Origin: Mactra quadrangularis | Lineage: Eukaryota > Mollusca > Bivalvia > Venerida > Mactridae | Length of the DNA: 64,000 bases | Reading direction: 5' to 3' | NCBI GenBank assembly: GCA_025267735.1 | Contig: CM046298.1 | Location: 38,459,264-38,523,263, forward strand | In this document: positions 11,390 through 22,038 of the stretch, in pieces | Layout: each line of letters opens with the position of its first letter | Numbering within the stretch: position 1 is the first letter of the stretch | Notes under the pieces: model-generated | The model's database searches: none | What the model saw: only the letters and a program-made list of their open reading frames with translations | What the model was told of the DNA's origin: nothing | Program-made: the position numbers and the translations under genes

Positions 11390-14300
11390 GTAAGTCTTGT
11401 ATAATTATCAATCTGTTAGTAACATTTATATAAAGCAAATCATAGGCTTAGCACTAAACAGTCATAACTCACTCTTTATTAAAATTCAGTTAAAGCTGTT
11501 TAGCGCTAAGCCTGCCATATGTATGTTGAAGTATTGAACATGGTTTTTGCCCTAAGGTGACATTCACATGTCATCAAACATGTCATCTTAAGTTCAAATT
11601 AAACTTTAATTTTCCCATCAATCAAAAGGTTATCAACTCATACTTTCCTTGATGACATGTTACAGTGTTAAATTTAGTTGACACACTTTTTGACTGTTAA
11701 CAGTTAATTTTAAAGCTCCAAAACTTTAGATGATTATATTGCTGGAATGGTCTTTACAGTTACCGTTATCAAAACTTATTGGTGATAAACCATTTAACAA
11801 ATAATATAAATAGTATTGAAAATAGTGATTGAGCATGAATAAAGTAACTACTTGTGTTGTAATGTCAACATCCTACCAGCTAGTTGCATTTAGTATTAAG
11901 CACAAGTGGTATAAAAAATGAGACCAACTGTGTATGATTGTATGCTTCATCTTTCGTTCACTCTCAATCACTTGATTAACAACATTTTCTCACTTGCTCG
12001 CTCCCTCACTCACTCATTCCCTCACACTCTCCTTCCCTCATCCCTCATTCCCTTACTCCTTCATTCCCTCACTCTCTCATTCCCTCCCTCACTCCCTAAC
12101 CCACTCCCTAACTCACTCCCTAACTCACTCACTCACTCACTCACTCACTCCCTAACTCACTCACTCCCTAACTCACTCACTCCCTAACTCACTCACTCAC
12201 TCACTCACTCACTCACTCAGCCCCTCCCTACCTCCTTCACTCATTTCTGACTCCCTCTTCCTTCCTGACTCCCTCTTTCTCTAAAATCTCCTTGCACAAA
12301 TTGCATGAAGACTTCACAACTAAGATTACTAAGTTAAGTATTAGCTTTCATCATTATTTCAATGAGTCAGTATAAAACTAGTCTAACTGGTGAATAAAGG
12401 AGAATGTAGACTAGTCTAGTTCTAACCCATCTATTTTATGTACACCATGATTATGTACTTAGGTGATATAGGTCTTAGAATTAATTATATAGTCAAAGGT
12501 GTGGAATTCCTCTGCTCGACTTTTCTGACTCGTACAATAATGTCTGTGGAACAGTAAATATTTCCATGCACTTGTCAGCGAACAAGTAATACATTTTAGC
12601 TGTAAGCATACAGTATTGTACTTCTGAACGAGGGCATTTTGATTTAGGACCATCCAATAAGTTGATTTTTAGATTCCACTTGTCCTTGGAAAAGCAGAAA
12701 AAACTTAAAATTCAACACCTCTGATATAGTTATATTACTCATTGTACAATTCTATGTATTTCTAAAGGTTGTAAAGACAAGACTTCAACTTCAGGGGGAA
12801 TTAATGAAGAGAGGAAATTATACAGTACATTACAGGTATATAACATCAGACAATCTTAGCTGTGACTAGATTATAAATCTAAGATTCATTAGTTCCCATC
12901 CACGTAGCAAGTCAAACTGTCAAACCATTTTGTACATGCCACATTTCAAATATGTCTAAAATGTTTTTTCAGGCGATTTTGTATCTGAAATTCGGCACTA
13001 TTCACCTCACAAAATATACACCCCTTTCTGTGTGACAATAATTTTATAGCAATGAGTAGCACTGACTAGTGACTATAGTTTTTTTAGGCTGCAACTTATT
13101 GATGAATTGTGTCCATGACAATTTTTCTTTGCATGAAATAATATAATCAATGTCATATATAATAAAAAAAATAATACTTTAATTCTGGACATAAAATAAG
13201 AGCAGTTTAGTTTTACAGTTATCACCTTAACCAACTAATTGAACTTGTGCAAAGTTTAGGCCCAAGTTTCACAAACAAACTTAAGTACAAACTCAAAAAC
13301 AGACTCAACTATTTTTGGTCTCTAAATAGCATATTAATGTACAATGTAGTTGGAATGAATGTTATTAGATGATCATAATAATGAAAATATATAAAATGTA
13401 TCAACATAAAATATCCTAGGTTTTATTGTAAACTTAAAGCCACAAACTAAATTTTCCCTTGAGACTAAACTCTCAGTTTGTTAACAGACTCAAATCAATT
13501 AAATTAAATTAAACCTTATCCAAAAATGTTAGTCAGTTTTATTTTTTTAATATAGCTTTAAAATCAATATGTGGATTTTCTAATCATACTACATTTGTTG
13601 TAACATTGATAACATAAGTAAAATTAATGATCAAAATATAAGATTGAGTTTGAGGTTGAGTTTTTTGTGAAACTGGGGCCAGAACCAGTGTGAATTGATT
13701 AAATTCAGTATAAATTACTGAAGCATATAGTAGGACTATTTGATGTTGTTGATTATTATAAAACATAATAAATTTGTTGAAAATATAAGACATAATTGAG
13801 TGTAATAAACTGAATGTTCCATTGAAGGGCAGTGAATGATAATTATATTGATAATTCTTTGTGTGTGTGTTTTTTTTCTTCAGAAATTCCTTTCACGCAT
13901 TTTATACCATTGGTAAAACAGATGGAATATTTGCATTACAAAAAGGATTGGTTCCCGCTTTATGGTATCAGATGTTTATGAATGGTGTCCGGCTTGGTTC
14001 ATATCAAGTTTTTGCCAATGTTGGATTTACAGTGGATGAGAATGGTAGTGTTAAATGGGGAGCTAGTGTTCTTGCCGGAGCATTTTCAGGATGTCTTGGG
14101 GCAGCTGTCGGAAGCCCCTTTTATATGGTAAATTGTTAGAAATATTGCTAAAGTGCATGTCATTGCATTTTATTGTCTAAGATTTATGCTGATGCAAGCC
14201 TACTAATATGGTTTAAAAACTAGGGCTGTCATTGATAGAAATTTTGTATTGCTATACATGTATTGAAAAGCAAGTACCGGTGATACATATCAAGTCAGAC

Positions 14301-17300
14301 AAGGAGTGTACTACATGTAGAAGCTGCTAGAACTTTAGTATATATTTATATACTATGATGTTATGCATGATGTTAAAAGTTGTTTCTGACAGAAAATAAA
14401 CTAAACAGTCTGTTTCATCTATTCATCTATTCAGATGAAATAAAAAGATAAATACAATGCATTGATGTCAAATTAAAGATCACATTCATTCAGTTTATAG
14501 CTTTATTAAATGCTAGATTCTATGGATATTCCAAATTGGAATTAAGACCAAACAGTATAAGTAGCATCTTGATTTTAAAATTTTTATTTTTAGACCTAGG
14601 TGTTCGAGCTTATTTGATGGTGGTGTTATTTCCCGGCTGTAATTGGATGGCTCTTTTCAAATTGCATAATGAAAACAATGTAAACAAGTTACTGAACATA
14701 ATGATTGTGTCATGAATATTATAATAAAAGAGATCATCTGGAAGTGACCTTCATAACAAAACAGTCAGATCTTCAATTAGAAAGTTGGTGAGCGGAGAAT
14801 TTAAGATTGGGTTTTAAAAGATTGTTGCCTCATTAACTATTGTTGATATTATTATTATTATAGGTAAAGACTCACCTACAAGCAAGAGCTAATCAGGCCA
14901 TAGCTGTTGGTACACAACATCCTCATGACTCAATGATTAAAGCTTTTACTATGATATTTAAAGAACATGGTTTACTGGGTAAGTGATGTATCATTTCAAC
15001 TCAAGTTTTTATTGATATATCATAAAAAAAGACAGGAATAATCTAGGCTTGTCTAGGATTGTTTACAATGTATGCATTATTACATAATTTTAATTTTAGT
15101 ATTTTGGAATAATCTTGAATATACTATTAAATTTGAAGCCGCCTGGCTAGCTCAGTTGGTGGCATACAAGTCAACTGATCGAGGGGTCGTTGGTTCGATT
15201 CCTGGGCGGGACATACTTTTGTGACGCTTGGTCATGAAATAATTTCTATGGCCATTCTCCCTCGTACCAATGATTTTTAATTATGTAGGGCAGTTGTCAG
15301 TCACTGACAAAATTATGGATTTAGTAGTTGGTTAACAGCTAAATCCAGAGATTTAGCCTTTCCAGGAGGAGTGAGTAGGTTGACTGACCGCAGTTGTATG
15401 ACCTATACAATGTGTTGCTACGGCGTTAAACCCCCAAAAAAGCAAACAAACTATTAAATTGTTTGCTATTTTGTCTTAATGTTTCTATATCCTTCCATAT
15501 GTGTATATAAATTCACTGGTAAAGTATTCAGGCATTAGGTTTTGGCCCTTGGAATATAACCAGTTGTTGTATATGATCAGGGTTCAACACCAACAGTGTC
15601 CCAAGATTCTGAGGATCCCAAAAACTTGGGAGGAATCCCAGTGATGCTTAGCTAGGGATTCCTTCAGGATCCATATAAATTGCCTTGTTCTTACATGAAT
15701 TTGAGATTTCATAAAATTGAATTGTTTATTACATTTTGTACAAATATGTATCTAAACTTTTGTTTATTATTAGGGGAATCCCCAGCATTAAGAAGAACCC
15801 CTAAAAACTGACTAGGAATTCCCTATTGATCCTTGGTATAACATTTAGTGTCAAACCCTGGTGATTATTTTGTATTTCAGGATTATGGAGAGGTACGACA
15901 GCTGCTGTATCAAGAGTAATGGTGGGATCTGCTGCTCAATTATCAACTTTCAGCACAGCCAAGGAATATATTGTTTCTTTAGAGGTTTGTTATTAGCTGT
16001 ATAATCTTTGAGTTAATTGACTCTTCCATTTAAGGCCACAACAAGTTGATCATGTGTTCTACGGATTTTTCTGGGGAAAAATGGGGCTAGTGAGTAAATC
16101 TTAATTCACTTGCTTTACATATCGGTTTGACCAAATTTTTATGAGCGAGCAAGAATAAAGATATTTTTTGTAAAAACCGTCAAAATTAAGGTGCGAGCGA
16201 ATCCCTAGAACATATGATCAACTTGTTGAGGCCTAAAGATAGGTCTAAAATTATTCTATTTTTTTCACCCATGGCAGGATGGTAACTAAGACATAGTGCT
16301 CCTTTAGCAACTGTCTGCTAGAAACATGAAGTTGAAACTGGATAATAGTAACATTAACAAAATAAGGTTACTGTAAATTACATGACAATATTGATTATCC
16401 TCTGTCATCATCATCATTCATCCTCATCCAGTTTAGTTTAAACTGGCAGATAGTTATTCCTTTGGTAAGAGTGAGGCCTGTCTGGAGTGAAGTCTTCCTT
16501 TCCATGATTGGCAGTCTAGAGGGTTGGTGCCATCCACTTTTTGTACCAGCCAATCACCCTTCACCAGGTCTTCCTGGGTTAGCTTTGGTCTGCCTTTGCC
16601 CCGATGTGCAGTAACAGTAAACTGTGTATTTTTTGCTCCTTTTAGATAATACAGTATACTTGGAAAATTGTCTAGAACTGCTGAACATAAATAACCAAAA
16701 TATATGAGTTGATATATATTAGGTTACAATCCAAATAAACGCAGAACTATTTTTAAATTCCTAGTACTGTGTCACAGTACTGTAACATGTACAATCAAAG
16801 GGAAGATTAAAGGACAGCTGTATCTAACTGAAGTTTTAAATTAATATTTTATTATAAATATATACATGGACTGATAAATGATTTATTCAAGAAACATGAG
16901 GTTGAATAGTAAACAAGATAAACATACATGTATAAATAAAATATAGATACAATATACTAATCATATATATACGGTAAGAAAATATATACAGTATAAGTTC
17001 ATTCACTCGAACTCCACCAGGTCGAATTAATTGGCTGAGTCAAACACATTGCCTGGCACCGATCAATTTCCATTCTATATCTATATTAGTCAACCTCTGT
17101 TGGGTTGAACAGGATTGAGTCGAACTCTCGAACCAATATCATGGTCCCGTGGTTTGCAAATACACTTTAATACTATTGTCTCTCTCGAACAATAGATTTT
17201 CACACATCGGCCATAAAATCTTGACCGTAGTCATTGTTTGTGACGCGTGATAATAACACGGAGTGAAAATCGCTTAACAATAGATTTGTTAATTGATGTT

Positions 17301-18701
17301 AATTTGTCCAAAACGTTGTGATGAGTAAACATAATATCGCATAAAAATTGCTTAACAATAGAATTGTTTGCTGACTGTAATTTGTATTATAGAATTATGT
17401 AGAATATTGTATACCTTTTGAATATCATATCATAGTTATGCTTATTATCCATCTGGCTTTGAACTGCTGATTATATGAAATTGACTTACGATAACTTTCT
17501 TCGTAAGAATTTTTGTGAAAAGGAGCACAGGTTTTTAATAATATTGGAATAAAAATTATGGTATATGTGAATGTTTCCAGAAATGACTATCAATATATGT
17601 TTTCTATATGCTTAACCCTTAACCGCTCAATCCCGCATTTTTACGTGTCTAGACCCCCCCTCCAAAATGGCCACCACAGCCTTGAAAATGGTGTTTTTTA
17701 ACTGGATTAAGCGAATTTCACTAAAGGATAGTTGTCCCAAAAAAATGAGCTCGTTTTCGCGCGCCTCCCCCATCAATTGATGTCTCAGGGAGGTTCCGAA
17801 GGGGGGATGTGCCCCCCTTTGTTGCTGGGGTTTGAAGGGGGCGCAGCGCCCCTCATCGCCAGAAAAAAAATCGGGGTCATTGAGTGCAGAGAAATGGCGC
17901 CAAATGCTGATAAGAAAACATGTTTTCAGTATCTGAAAAAACCTGGCACTTTAGACCTCAATTTCGAAAAATATTACTGTTTGAAGTGCAAACGTGGGGT
18001 GGAAAAAGAGCAAAAATTGCATTTTTTGCCGTTTTTGCTCCGCCCCAGCGTTGCCATGGTAACGGGGGTCGGGGCTCAACTTGGTTTTTCTGAAAGACAT
18101 TCACCCAGGGAATAACTTGGCCAAGTTGCATAACTGTATGATAATTAGTAATGAAATTAGAGCATCTTGAAATAGCCCTAGCGCGTAATGGAGAAAAAAT
18201 GGCTACTTTTCACACATGTCGCAACCAGTAAAGGGTTAATCTGCATAAATACAATGTACATTTTAAATATGAAATGTAATTTGTACTCCACAAGTTTCCA
18301 CAAAGCATAATCAGTTCTTCTCATGGTAAGTTTTCAATGTGCTAATTTGCCTTATAATTTATGACTTTATGAATGTATTTTTTTGTTTTCAGTTATTTCC
18401 AGCAGAGAGTGTATTTAATTCTTTATTGGCTAGTTTAATAGGAGGTATTGTTGTAGTGGCTTGTATGACACCATTTGATGTTGTATCTACCAGAATGTAT
18501 AATCAACCAGTAGATCACAGCGGTAAAGGTGTCATGTACAGGAATGTGCCAAACTGTTTTGCTCAAATATTCAGGAAAGAAGGAGTATGGGGATTCTATA
18601 AAGGCGTTGGTGCTTCACTGTTCAGACTTGTGCCACATACTGTTTTAAGTCTTGTGTTCTGGGACCAACTAAGAATTATATATGCTCGTGCTTTTGTATG
18701 A
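11309..18701 (+). CDS. SLC25A35: Mitochondrial solute carrier, SLC25A34/35-like (six exons)
   Basis: Joining 11309-11389, 12768-12835, 13884-14127, 14864-14978, 15881-15984 and 18393-18701 gives 307 codons with every GT-AG join in frame: 306 residues, close to the roughly 300 of the family. Three mitochondrial carrier repeats are visible. Signature 1 is PLEVVK at 25-30. Signature 2 is the divergent PFYMVKTHLQ at 128-137, with Y instead of the acidic residue. Signature 3 is PFDVVSTRM from 231. The SP-x-Y-x-VKTHLQ form of repeat 2 is characteristic of SLC25A34/35, related to yeast oxaloacetate carrier OAC1. The protein is expected in the mitochondrial inner membrane with six helices; the animal substrate is not settled here. 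A35 is preferred to A34 only by overall resemblance. A 5' untranslated exon is possible (acceptor-like ttgttcttag at 11270-11279). Confidence 0.92.
11445..11513. repeat. Small hairpin, ggcttagc...gctaagcc (family H2)
   Basis: 'ggcttagcactaaacag' and 'ctgtttagcgctaagcc' are inverted copies around a 34-base AT-rich loop, in carrier intron 1. The same design recurs at 54975-55041 (ggcttagcgcaaaacggtcg / cgactgttttgcgctaatcc), so a dispersed mini-element is likely. Confidence 0.55.
11995..12270. repeat. (CTCA)n / CTCCCTAA microsatellite-minisatellite
   Basis: A cytosine-thymine-rich tract of CTCA tetramers broken by 'ctccctaa' and 'cattccct' variants in carrier intron 1. Open frames over it are repeat artefacts rich in Leu, Thr, His and Ser. 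Confidence 0.9.
12768..12835 (+). CDS. SLC25A35: SLC25A35-like exon 2
   Basis: Acceptor ctaaag| and donor CAG|gtatat. It encodes [20 protein letters not shown] and the following HY, the matrix loop of repeat 1, and ends two bases into an arginine codon. Confidence 0.88.
13259..13680. mobile_element. MITE, ggcccaagtttcac termini
   Basis: Lies in carrier intron 2. The left end 'ggcccaagtttcacaaa' and right end 'tttgtgaaactggggcc' are inverted, and the match continues with 'aaactcaaaaacagactc' against 'gagtttgaggttgagtt'. It is about 420 bases, AT-rich and non-coding, and ends about 200 bases before exon 3. Confidence 0.6.
13884..14127 (+). CDS. SLC25A35: SLC25A35-like exon 3
   Basis: Acceptor tttcttcag| follows a GT run and polypyrimidine tract; donor ATG|gtaaat. 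It encodes helix 2 ([20 protein letters not shown]) and helix 3 up to GSPFYM, the first half of signature 2. Confidence 0.92.
14864..14978 (+). CDS. SLC25A35: SLC25A35-like exon 4
   Basis: Acceptor ttattatag| and donor G|gtaagt. It encodes [18 protein letters not shown] and the amphipathic matrix helix of repeat 2, and ends one base into the glycine of GLWRG. Confidence 0.92.
15138..15450 (+). mobile_element. tRNA-derived SINE (copy 1)
   Basis: The 5' part is tRNA-like with a box A (tggctagctcagttggtgg) and box B (ggttcgattcc) as in RNA polymerase III promoters. A body follows with 'aaatccagagatttagcctt', ending 'ttaaacccccaaaaaagcaa' and aacaaac. Copy 2 at 19948-20266 matches along its length. 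It lies in carrier intron 4, sense to the gene. It resembles tRNA-headed SINEs widespread in molluscs; the named family is not assigned. Confidence 0.75.
15578..15860. mobile_element. hAT-like MITE (second copy of the cagggt family)
   Basis: Ends cagggttcaacacc and gtgtcaaaccctg. The interior carries inverted 'gggattcctt' and 'aggaattccct' blocks. Related to 10925-11162. It sits directly against exon 5 of the carrier and may contribute part of the splice-acceptor region. Confidence 0.55.
15881..15984 (+). CDS. SLC25A35: SLC25A35-like exon 5
   Basis: Acceptor gtatttcag| and donor GAG|gtttgt. It encodes [20 protein letters not shown] and helix 4 ([15 protein letters not shown]). The acceptor is only about 20 bases from the end of the hAT-like element at 15578-15860. 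Confidence 0.9.
16031..16235. mobile_element. MITE, aaggcc-caacaagttgatca termini (copy 1)
   Basis: The terminal blocks 'caacaagttgatcatgtgtt' and 'aacatatgatcaacttgttg' are inverted, followed inward by 'ctacggatttttctgg' on one side and 'gtgcgagcgaatccctag' on the other. Copy 2 is at 57400-57622 in the opposite orientation and shares interior 'aaaaaccgtcaaaattaagg' (inverted). It lies in carrier intron 5. Confidence 0.7.
17385..17529. mobile_element. Truncated copy of the gcttttcacaaa MITE family
   Basis: Shares 'ttatagaattatgtagaat', 'atatcatatcatagttatgc' and the end 'gtaagaatttttgtgaaaag' with complete copies at 19257-19494 and 55336-55553. Its left terminal repeat is missing. Confidence 0.55.
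17616..18235. mobile_element. piggyBac-like non-autonomous element with TTAA target duplication
   Basis: TTAA at 17612-17615 and 18236-18239 flanks an element that starts CCCTTAACCGC and ends CAGTAAAGGG. CCCTT/AAGGG ends on a TTAA duplication are the piggyBac hallmark. The interior is unusually GC-rich and holds a 127-codon open frame without recognisable transposase features, so it is treated as non-coding. It lies in carrier intron 5, ending about 160 bases before exon 6. Confidence 0.6.
18393..18701 (+). CDS. SLC25A35: SLC25A35-like exon 6 (terminal)
   Basis: Acceptor gttttcag|. It encodes helix 5, the third signature ([10 protein letters not shown]), the repeat 3 matrix helix ([20 protein letters not shown]) and helix 6, and ends at TGA 18699-18701. 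Confidence 0.93.
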   Translation, partial: LFPAESVFNSLLASLIGGIVVVACMTPFDVVSTRMYNQPVDHSGKGVMYRNVPNCFAQIFRKEGVWGFYKGVGASLFRLVPHTVLSLVFWDQLRIIYARAFV

Positions 18702-18755
18702 TATTTTTGTATAGGAGCAAGTGTGGCAAGCTGATACAATTTGGAGGGGTATTAT

Positions 18756-18761
18756 AATAAA
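18756..18761 (+). terminator. Proximal candidate polyadenylation signal of the carrier gene
   Basis: AATAAA 55 bases after the stop codon. Use of this site would exclude the compound palindrome at 18972-19160 from the messenger. Confidence 0.4.
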
Positions 18762-18971
18762 TCATTGGATAGCCAGCTTCGCGTTAATACAGAGGAACTC
18801 GCAAGGAACTTCATCCTGCTAGTTCAGTACTAGGGAACCAGGAAGCAGACTCAAATTATCAGACTCATAACTTCAACAATTGTGACTTAAAAATGTCAAT
18901 AATCACATTGTTTTGCAATGACCAAGGTGGTCTTTATAGGGGAACTTCACTGTAATCCTTATCTGTGATGT

Positions 18972-19160
18972 ATGATGGCATATTTCTGCCACCAGATAAC
19001 CACATAACTAACTAGTTAATTAAGAGGTTAACTAGTTATGGTAACTAGTTAACCTCTTAAGATTATTAAGTTAAGTGGTTAACTAGTTACTGTAACTAGT
19101 TAACCACATATCTAACTAGTTAGCTATGTGGTTATCTGATGGCAGAAATATGCCACCATA
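18972..19160. repeat. Compound palindrome with nested stems
   Basis: The outer arms 'ggcatatttctgccaccaga' and 'tctgatggcagaaatatgcc' continue with 'taaccacata' and 'tatgtggtta'. Inside are two further self-complementary blocks: 'aagaggttaactagtta' facing 'taactagttaacctctt', and 'gtggttaactagttactg' facing 'taactagttaaccac'. The AACTAGTTA motif occurs about eight times. It lies 270 bases after the carrier stop codon. Confidence 0.75.
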
Positions 19161-19256
19161 GTGATATAAGAAATGAACAGTTGTACAGTTGTGTAATGAT
19201 AAATGTTAGGACAGTTATGATAGAAAGTTTTGTGAAAGGACTTATTCACCTGTCAT

Positions 19257-19494
19257 GCTTTTCACAAATATTCTTACGAAACAAATCTTAGTAAGTCAAA
19301 AGCATGAAACATTAATAATATGCTCAGTTTTTGGCTTATTAATTCCAAATATTATAGAATTGTGTAGAATAGTGTATACCTTTTGAATATCATATCATAG
19401 TTGTGCTTATTATCCATCTGACTTTGAACTGTTTAATATATGAAACTGACTTACGATGACTTTTTTTCATAAGAATTTTGGTGAAAAGGAGCAC
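19257..19494. mobile_element. MITE, gcttttcacaaa family (copy 2)
   Basis: Begins tgcttttcacaaatattctt and ends ataagaattttggtgaaaag. The interior 'atatcatatcatagttgtgc' is shared with 17385-17529 and 55336-55553. It lies in the 3' flank of the carrier gene. Confidence 0.65.
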
Positions 19495-19728
19495 AGCTTG
19501 ATAGATAAGCCTATTGATGTTTCCTGTGATGCTAATTGTTAGTTTGATGTTATATAACTTTTAATGGTCCTATGCCCAAATATCTGGTTTTTTCTCAACC
19601 TTCTACTTTATAATTATGGGACCATGATTTTTAACTTATTTCTTATGCAAACGTTTTCATAAGTATTTTTTATATATTTGTTACAATGAATAATATTTTT
19701 GTATTATTTAGAAGTGATACATTTTGAG

Positions 19729-19734
19729 AATAAA
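19729..19734 (+). terminator. Distal candidate polyadenylation signal of the carrier gene
   Basis: AATAAA about 1.03 kb after the stop. If used, the 3' untranslated region would contain both the compound palindrome and the MITE at 19257-19494. Confidence 0.3.
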
Positions 19735-19947
19735 ACAGAAATTTGAGCATTGAGACTATTTATTAGTTATATTACTGATGGACCATTCGTTTATTTCTTG
19801 TCTGTACGAAGTTTGTCAATTAAACTTGATTCCCCACCTGTTTTTATGGTCATATTAGTATGTTTGTATTTCAATCAAAATTTTACTATCTTGGCCAGAC
19901 AATCTAGTTTGATTGGTACCCCACCACTGCATTTACATTATTCATTG

Positions 19948-20266
19948 TGCCTGCTAGGCTAGCTCAGTTAGTAGCACACAAGTCTACTGATCGAGTGGTT
20001 GTTGGTTCAATTTCTGGGCGGGGCATACTTTCGTGGAGCTTGGTCATAAAATTTTTTTATCTGGTCATTCTTTCTCCTACCCCTGATTCTAAATCATGTA
20101 GGGCAGTAGTCAGTCACTGACAAAAGTATGGGCCTAGTAGTTTGTTAACAGCTAAATCCAGAGATTTAGCCTTTCCAGGAACAATGAGTAGGTGGGCTTA
20201 CCACCGTGATATAACCTATACAATGTGTTGCTATGGCATTAAAACCAATAAAACAAACAAACGAAC
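19948..20266 (+). mobile_element. tRNA-derived SINE (copy 2)
   Basis: Same order as the copy at 15138-15450: box A-like 'ggctagctcagttagtagc', degenerate box B 'ggttcaatttc', shared 'aaatccagagatttagcctt' body, tail 'cattaaaaccaataaaac'. It is more diverged than copy 1. Confidence 0.7.
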
Positions 20267-21034
20267 ATCATTCATTGTGTTTACATTGAAAACTAAACAA
20301 ATTACTTATGTACTCAAATATGCAATTAAATAGGAAAATAGCTTGGACAATTGCTAATCATAGGTGATGTTATTTGTTCTTAAAACATTCCAGCTTGAAT
20401 TTTTTTTATTTTATTTTGTATCTAGGTAACTTAAAGCAAACCTTGACTAATTGTTTGCATTAAGTTTCAAAATTAAAGTAAGAAGATCTCAGGTTGGGAT
20501 ATCAATGATGAAATTGGATATACATAAATGTACTATTTTCATAGGAAAGTAATTTTACTATAATATATTGATGGCATTAGAAGGATATTTTATATTTGAA
20601 TCTAAAAACAGCTTTAATCAAATTGTGCCTTTTAATCTCATTATAGAAATCTCAGGGTAGAGAAAATATCTCATTATGAAACATATCACTTTATTTATGT
20701 TTATATGTTCAATTTAAATGTGTTAATAAAACCTTTATTATATGTATTTCAGACATTTTTCTTCAATACTCAGATTTGTAGGTTATTATCAGATATTGAA
20801 TGTTATCAAAATGATGACAGATACAATGTATGTCAAAGCTCATTTACCAAATAAAACATGGCCTTGCAGGCAATATGCTAGTTTACGGGCAGTTTTGAGC
20901 TACATGTTTTTACCTTCCAAGGTCTCAAACCAGTTGACATTTTATGATAAATGGTCATTTCATTGATTTTACCTACTGTAAATAACCTATTTATCAGAAA
21001 ATTAGCATATTGTCCCGCAAACAAGGCGTTAACA
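20267..21034. other. No gene recognised
   Basis: AT-rich sequence with no splice-bounded exon, no clear repeat and no RNA gene visible. Confidence 0.4.
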
Positions 21035-22038
21035 AAAGAGCACTTGGTTATGTTAGTGGGCAAATGTATTGTTATTGTAAAAGATCATAGAAGGAATGGA
21101 AAAAGGTGGGTTTATGATATTGTTTGGTGCTTTTGAAAATGGCAATACATGTAAATCAGTGTGTTAGGTTGTAAATATTTTGTTAAACAGAGATAATTAT
21201 TGTTGTTTGTATTATATTACAAAATGTATAATATTTAAGTACATGTATATTTTTGTTAGTTTTAGAAATTGTTATTGTTTATTGTTAATAACTGTAATGT
21301 TTAGATAGTTATGTTATATAATCATTGAACTATTCTTATTTAGGTATATGTATGATCCTTCAATATTAATCTGAGCTTGACCTTATCCAAGAATATATGT
21401 TGCACTGATTTCTGTTTTGGCTTCATTGATAAATTGTGAATCAGGCGTGTATTTTTTGTGAATGTAAGCTCTGAAACTTGATTTCCATGCACTTTCAGTA
21501 CCCCCTGTTTAAGAACAAGGCTTTGTATTAAATGTGTAAGTTGACTAATTAACATAGTTTTACGCTTTAAGTTTTGATCAAAGCAACTGTTAGTCATGGA
21601 GAATTGAAGTTTGACTTTGGGTTACTTTAACCTTGATCCAGTCGGACTGGTTTCAGATGTGTAGCGAGACCTCAAGATTTTCAATATGTGTCATGATAAA
21701 TTCACTCGCAGCCCCATTACCTCTGCTTGCCAGAATATTGCGGCCCCTGCGGTCCCAGCTCCTACGTGCCTGTGAATGTTAAGAATTTTTCTTTGAAGCA
21801 CAATGACAACACTGTGTTAACTATACTGTTTGTACATGTACACATTAAAATAGTTTAGTATATCATAATCACTTCAGTGGTGCCATAGTTAAACCTCAGT
21901 ATTGTTGTTTTGTTATAAGTCTATCATGGGTCCATATTCCACTTGTTGTCTTTTTCAGTCACCTTTTAAATTTTTCATTATTCCATTTTCAATTCATGCA
22001 GTTTACCTGCATTTAAACTTGAAATTTTCATGTCTGTA

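Noticed and set aside
11918..12187. 89-codon Leu/Thr/His/Ser-rich frame
   Set aside because: It is a translation of the CTCA microsatellite in carrier intron 1.
15138..15215. Possible tRNA gene (box A and box B present; similar at 19948 and 51737)
   Set aside because: The acceptor stem does not pair convincingly, and each is followed by a shared SINE body and A-rich tail.
17732..18115. 127-codon plus-strand open frame
   Set aside because: It lies wholly inside the piggyBac-like element at 17616-18235, within a carrier intron, and shows no transposase motif.
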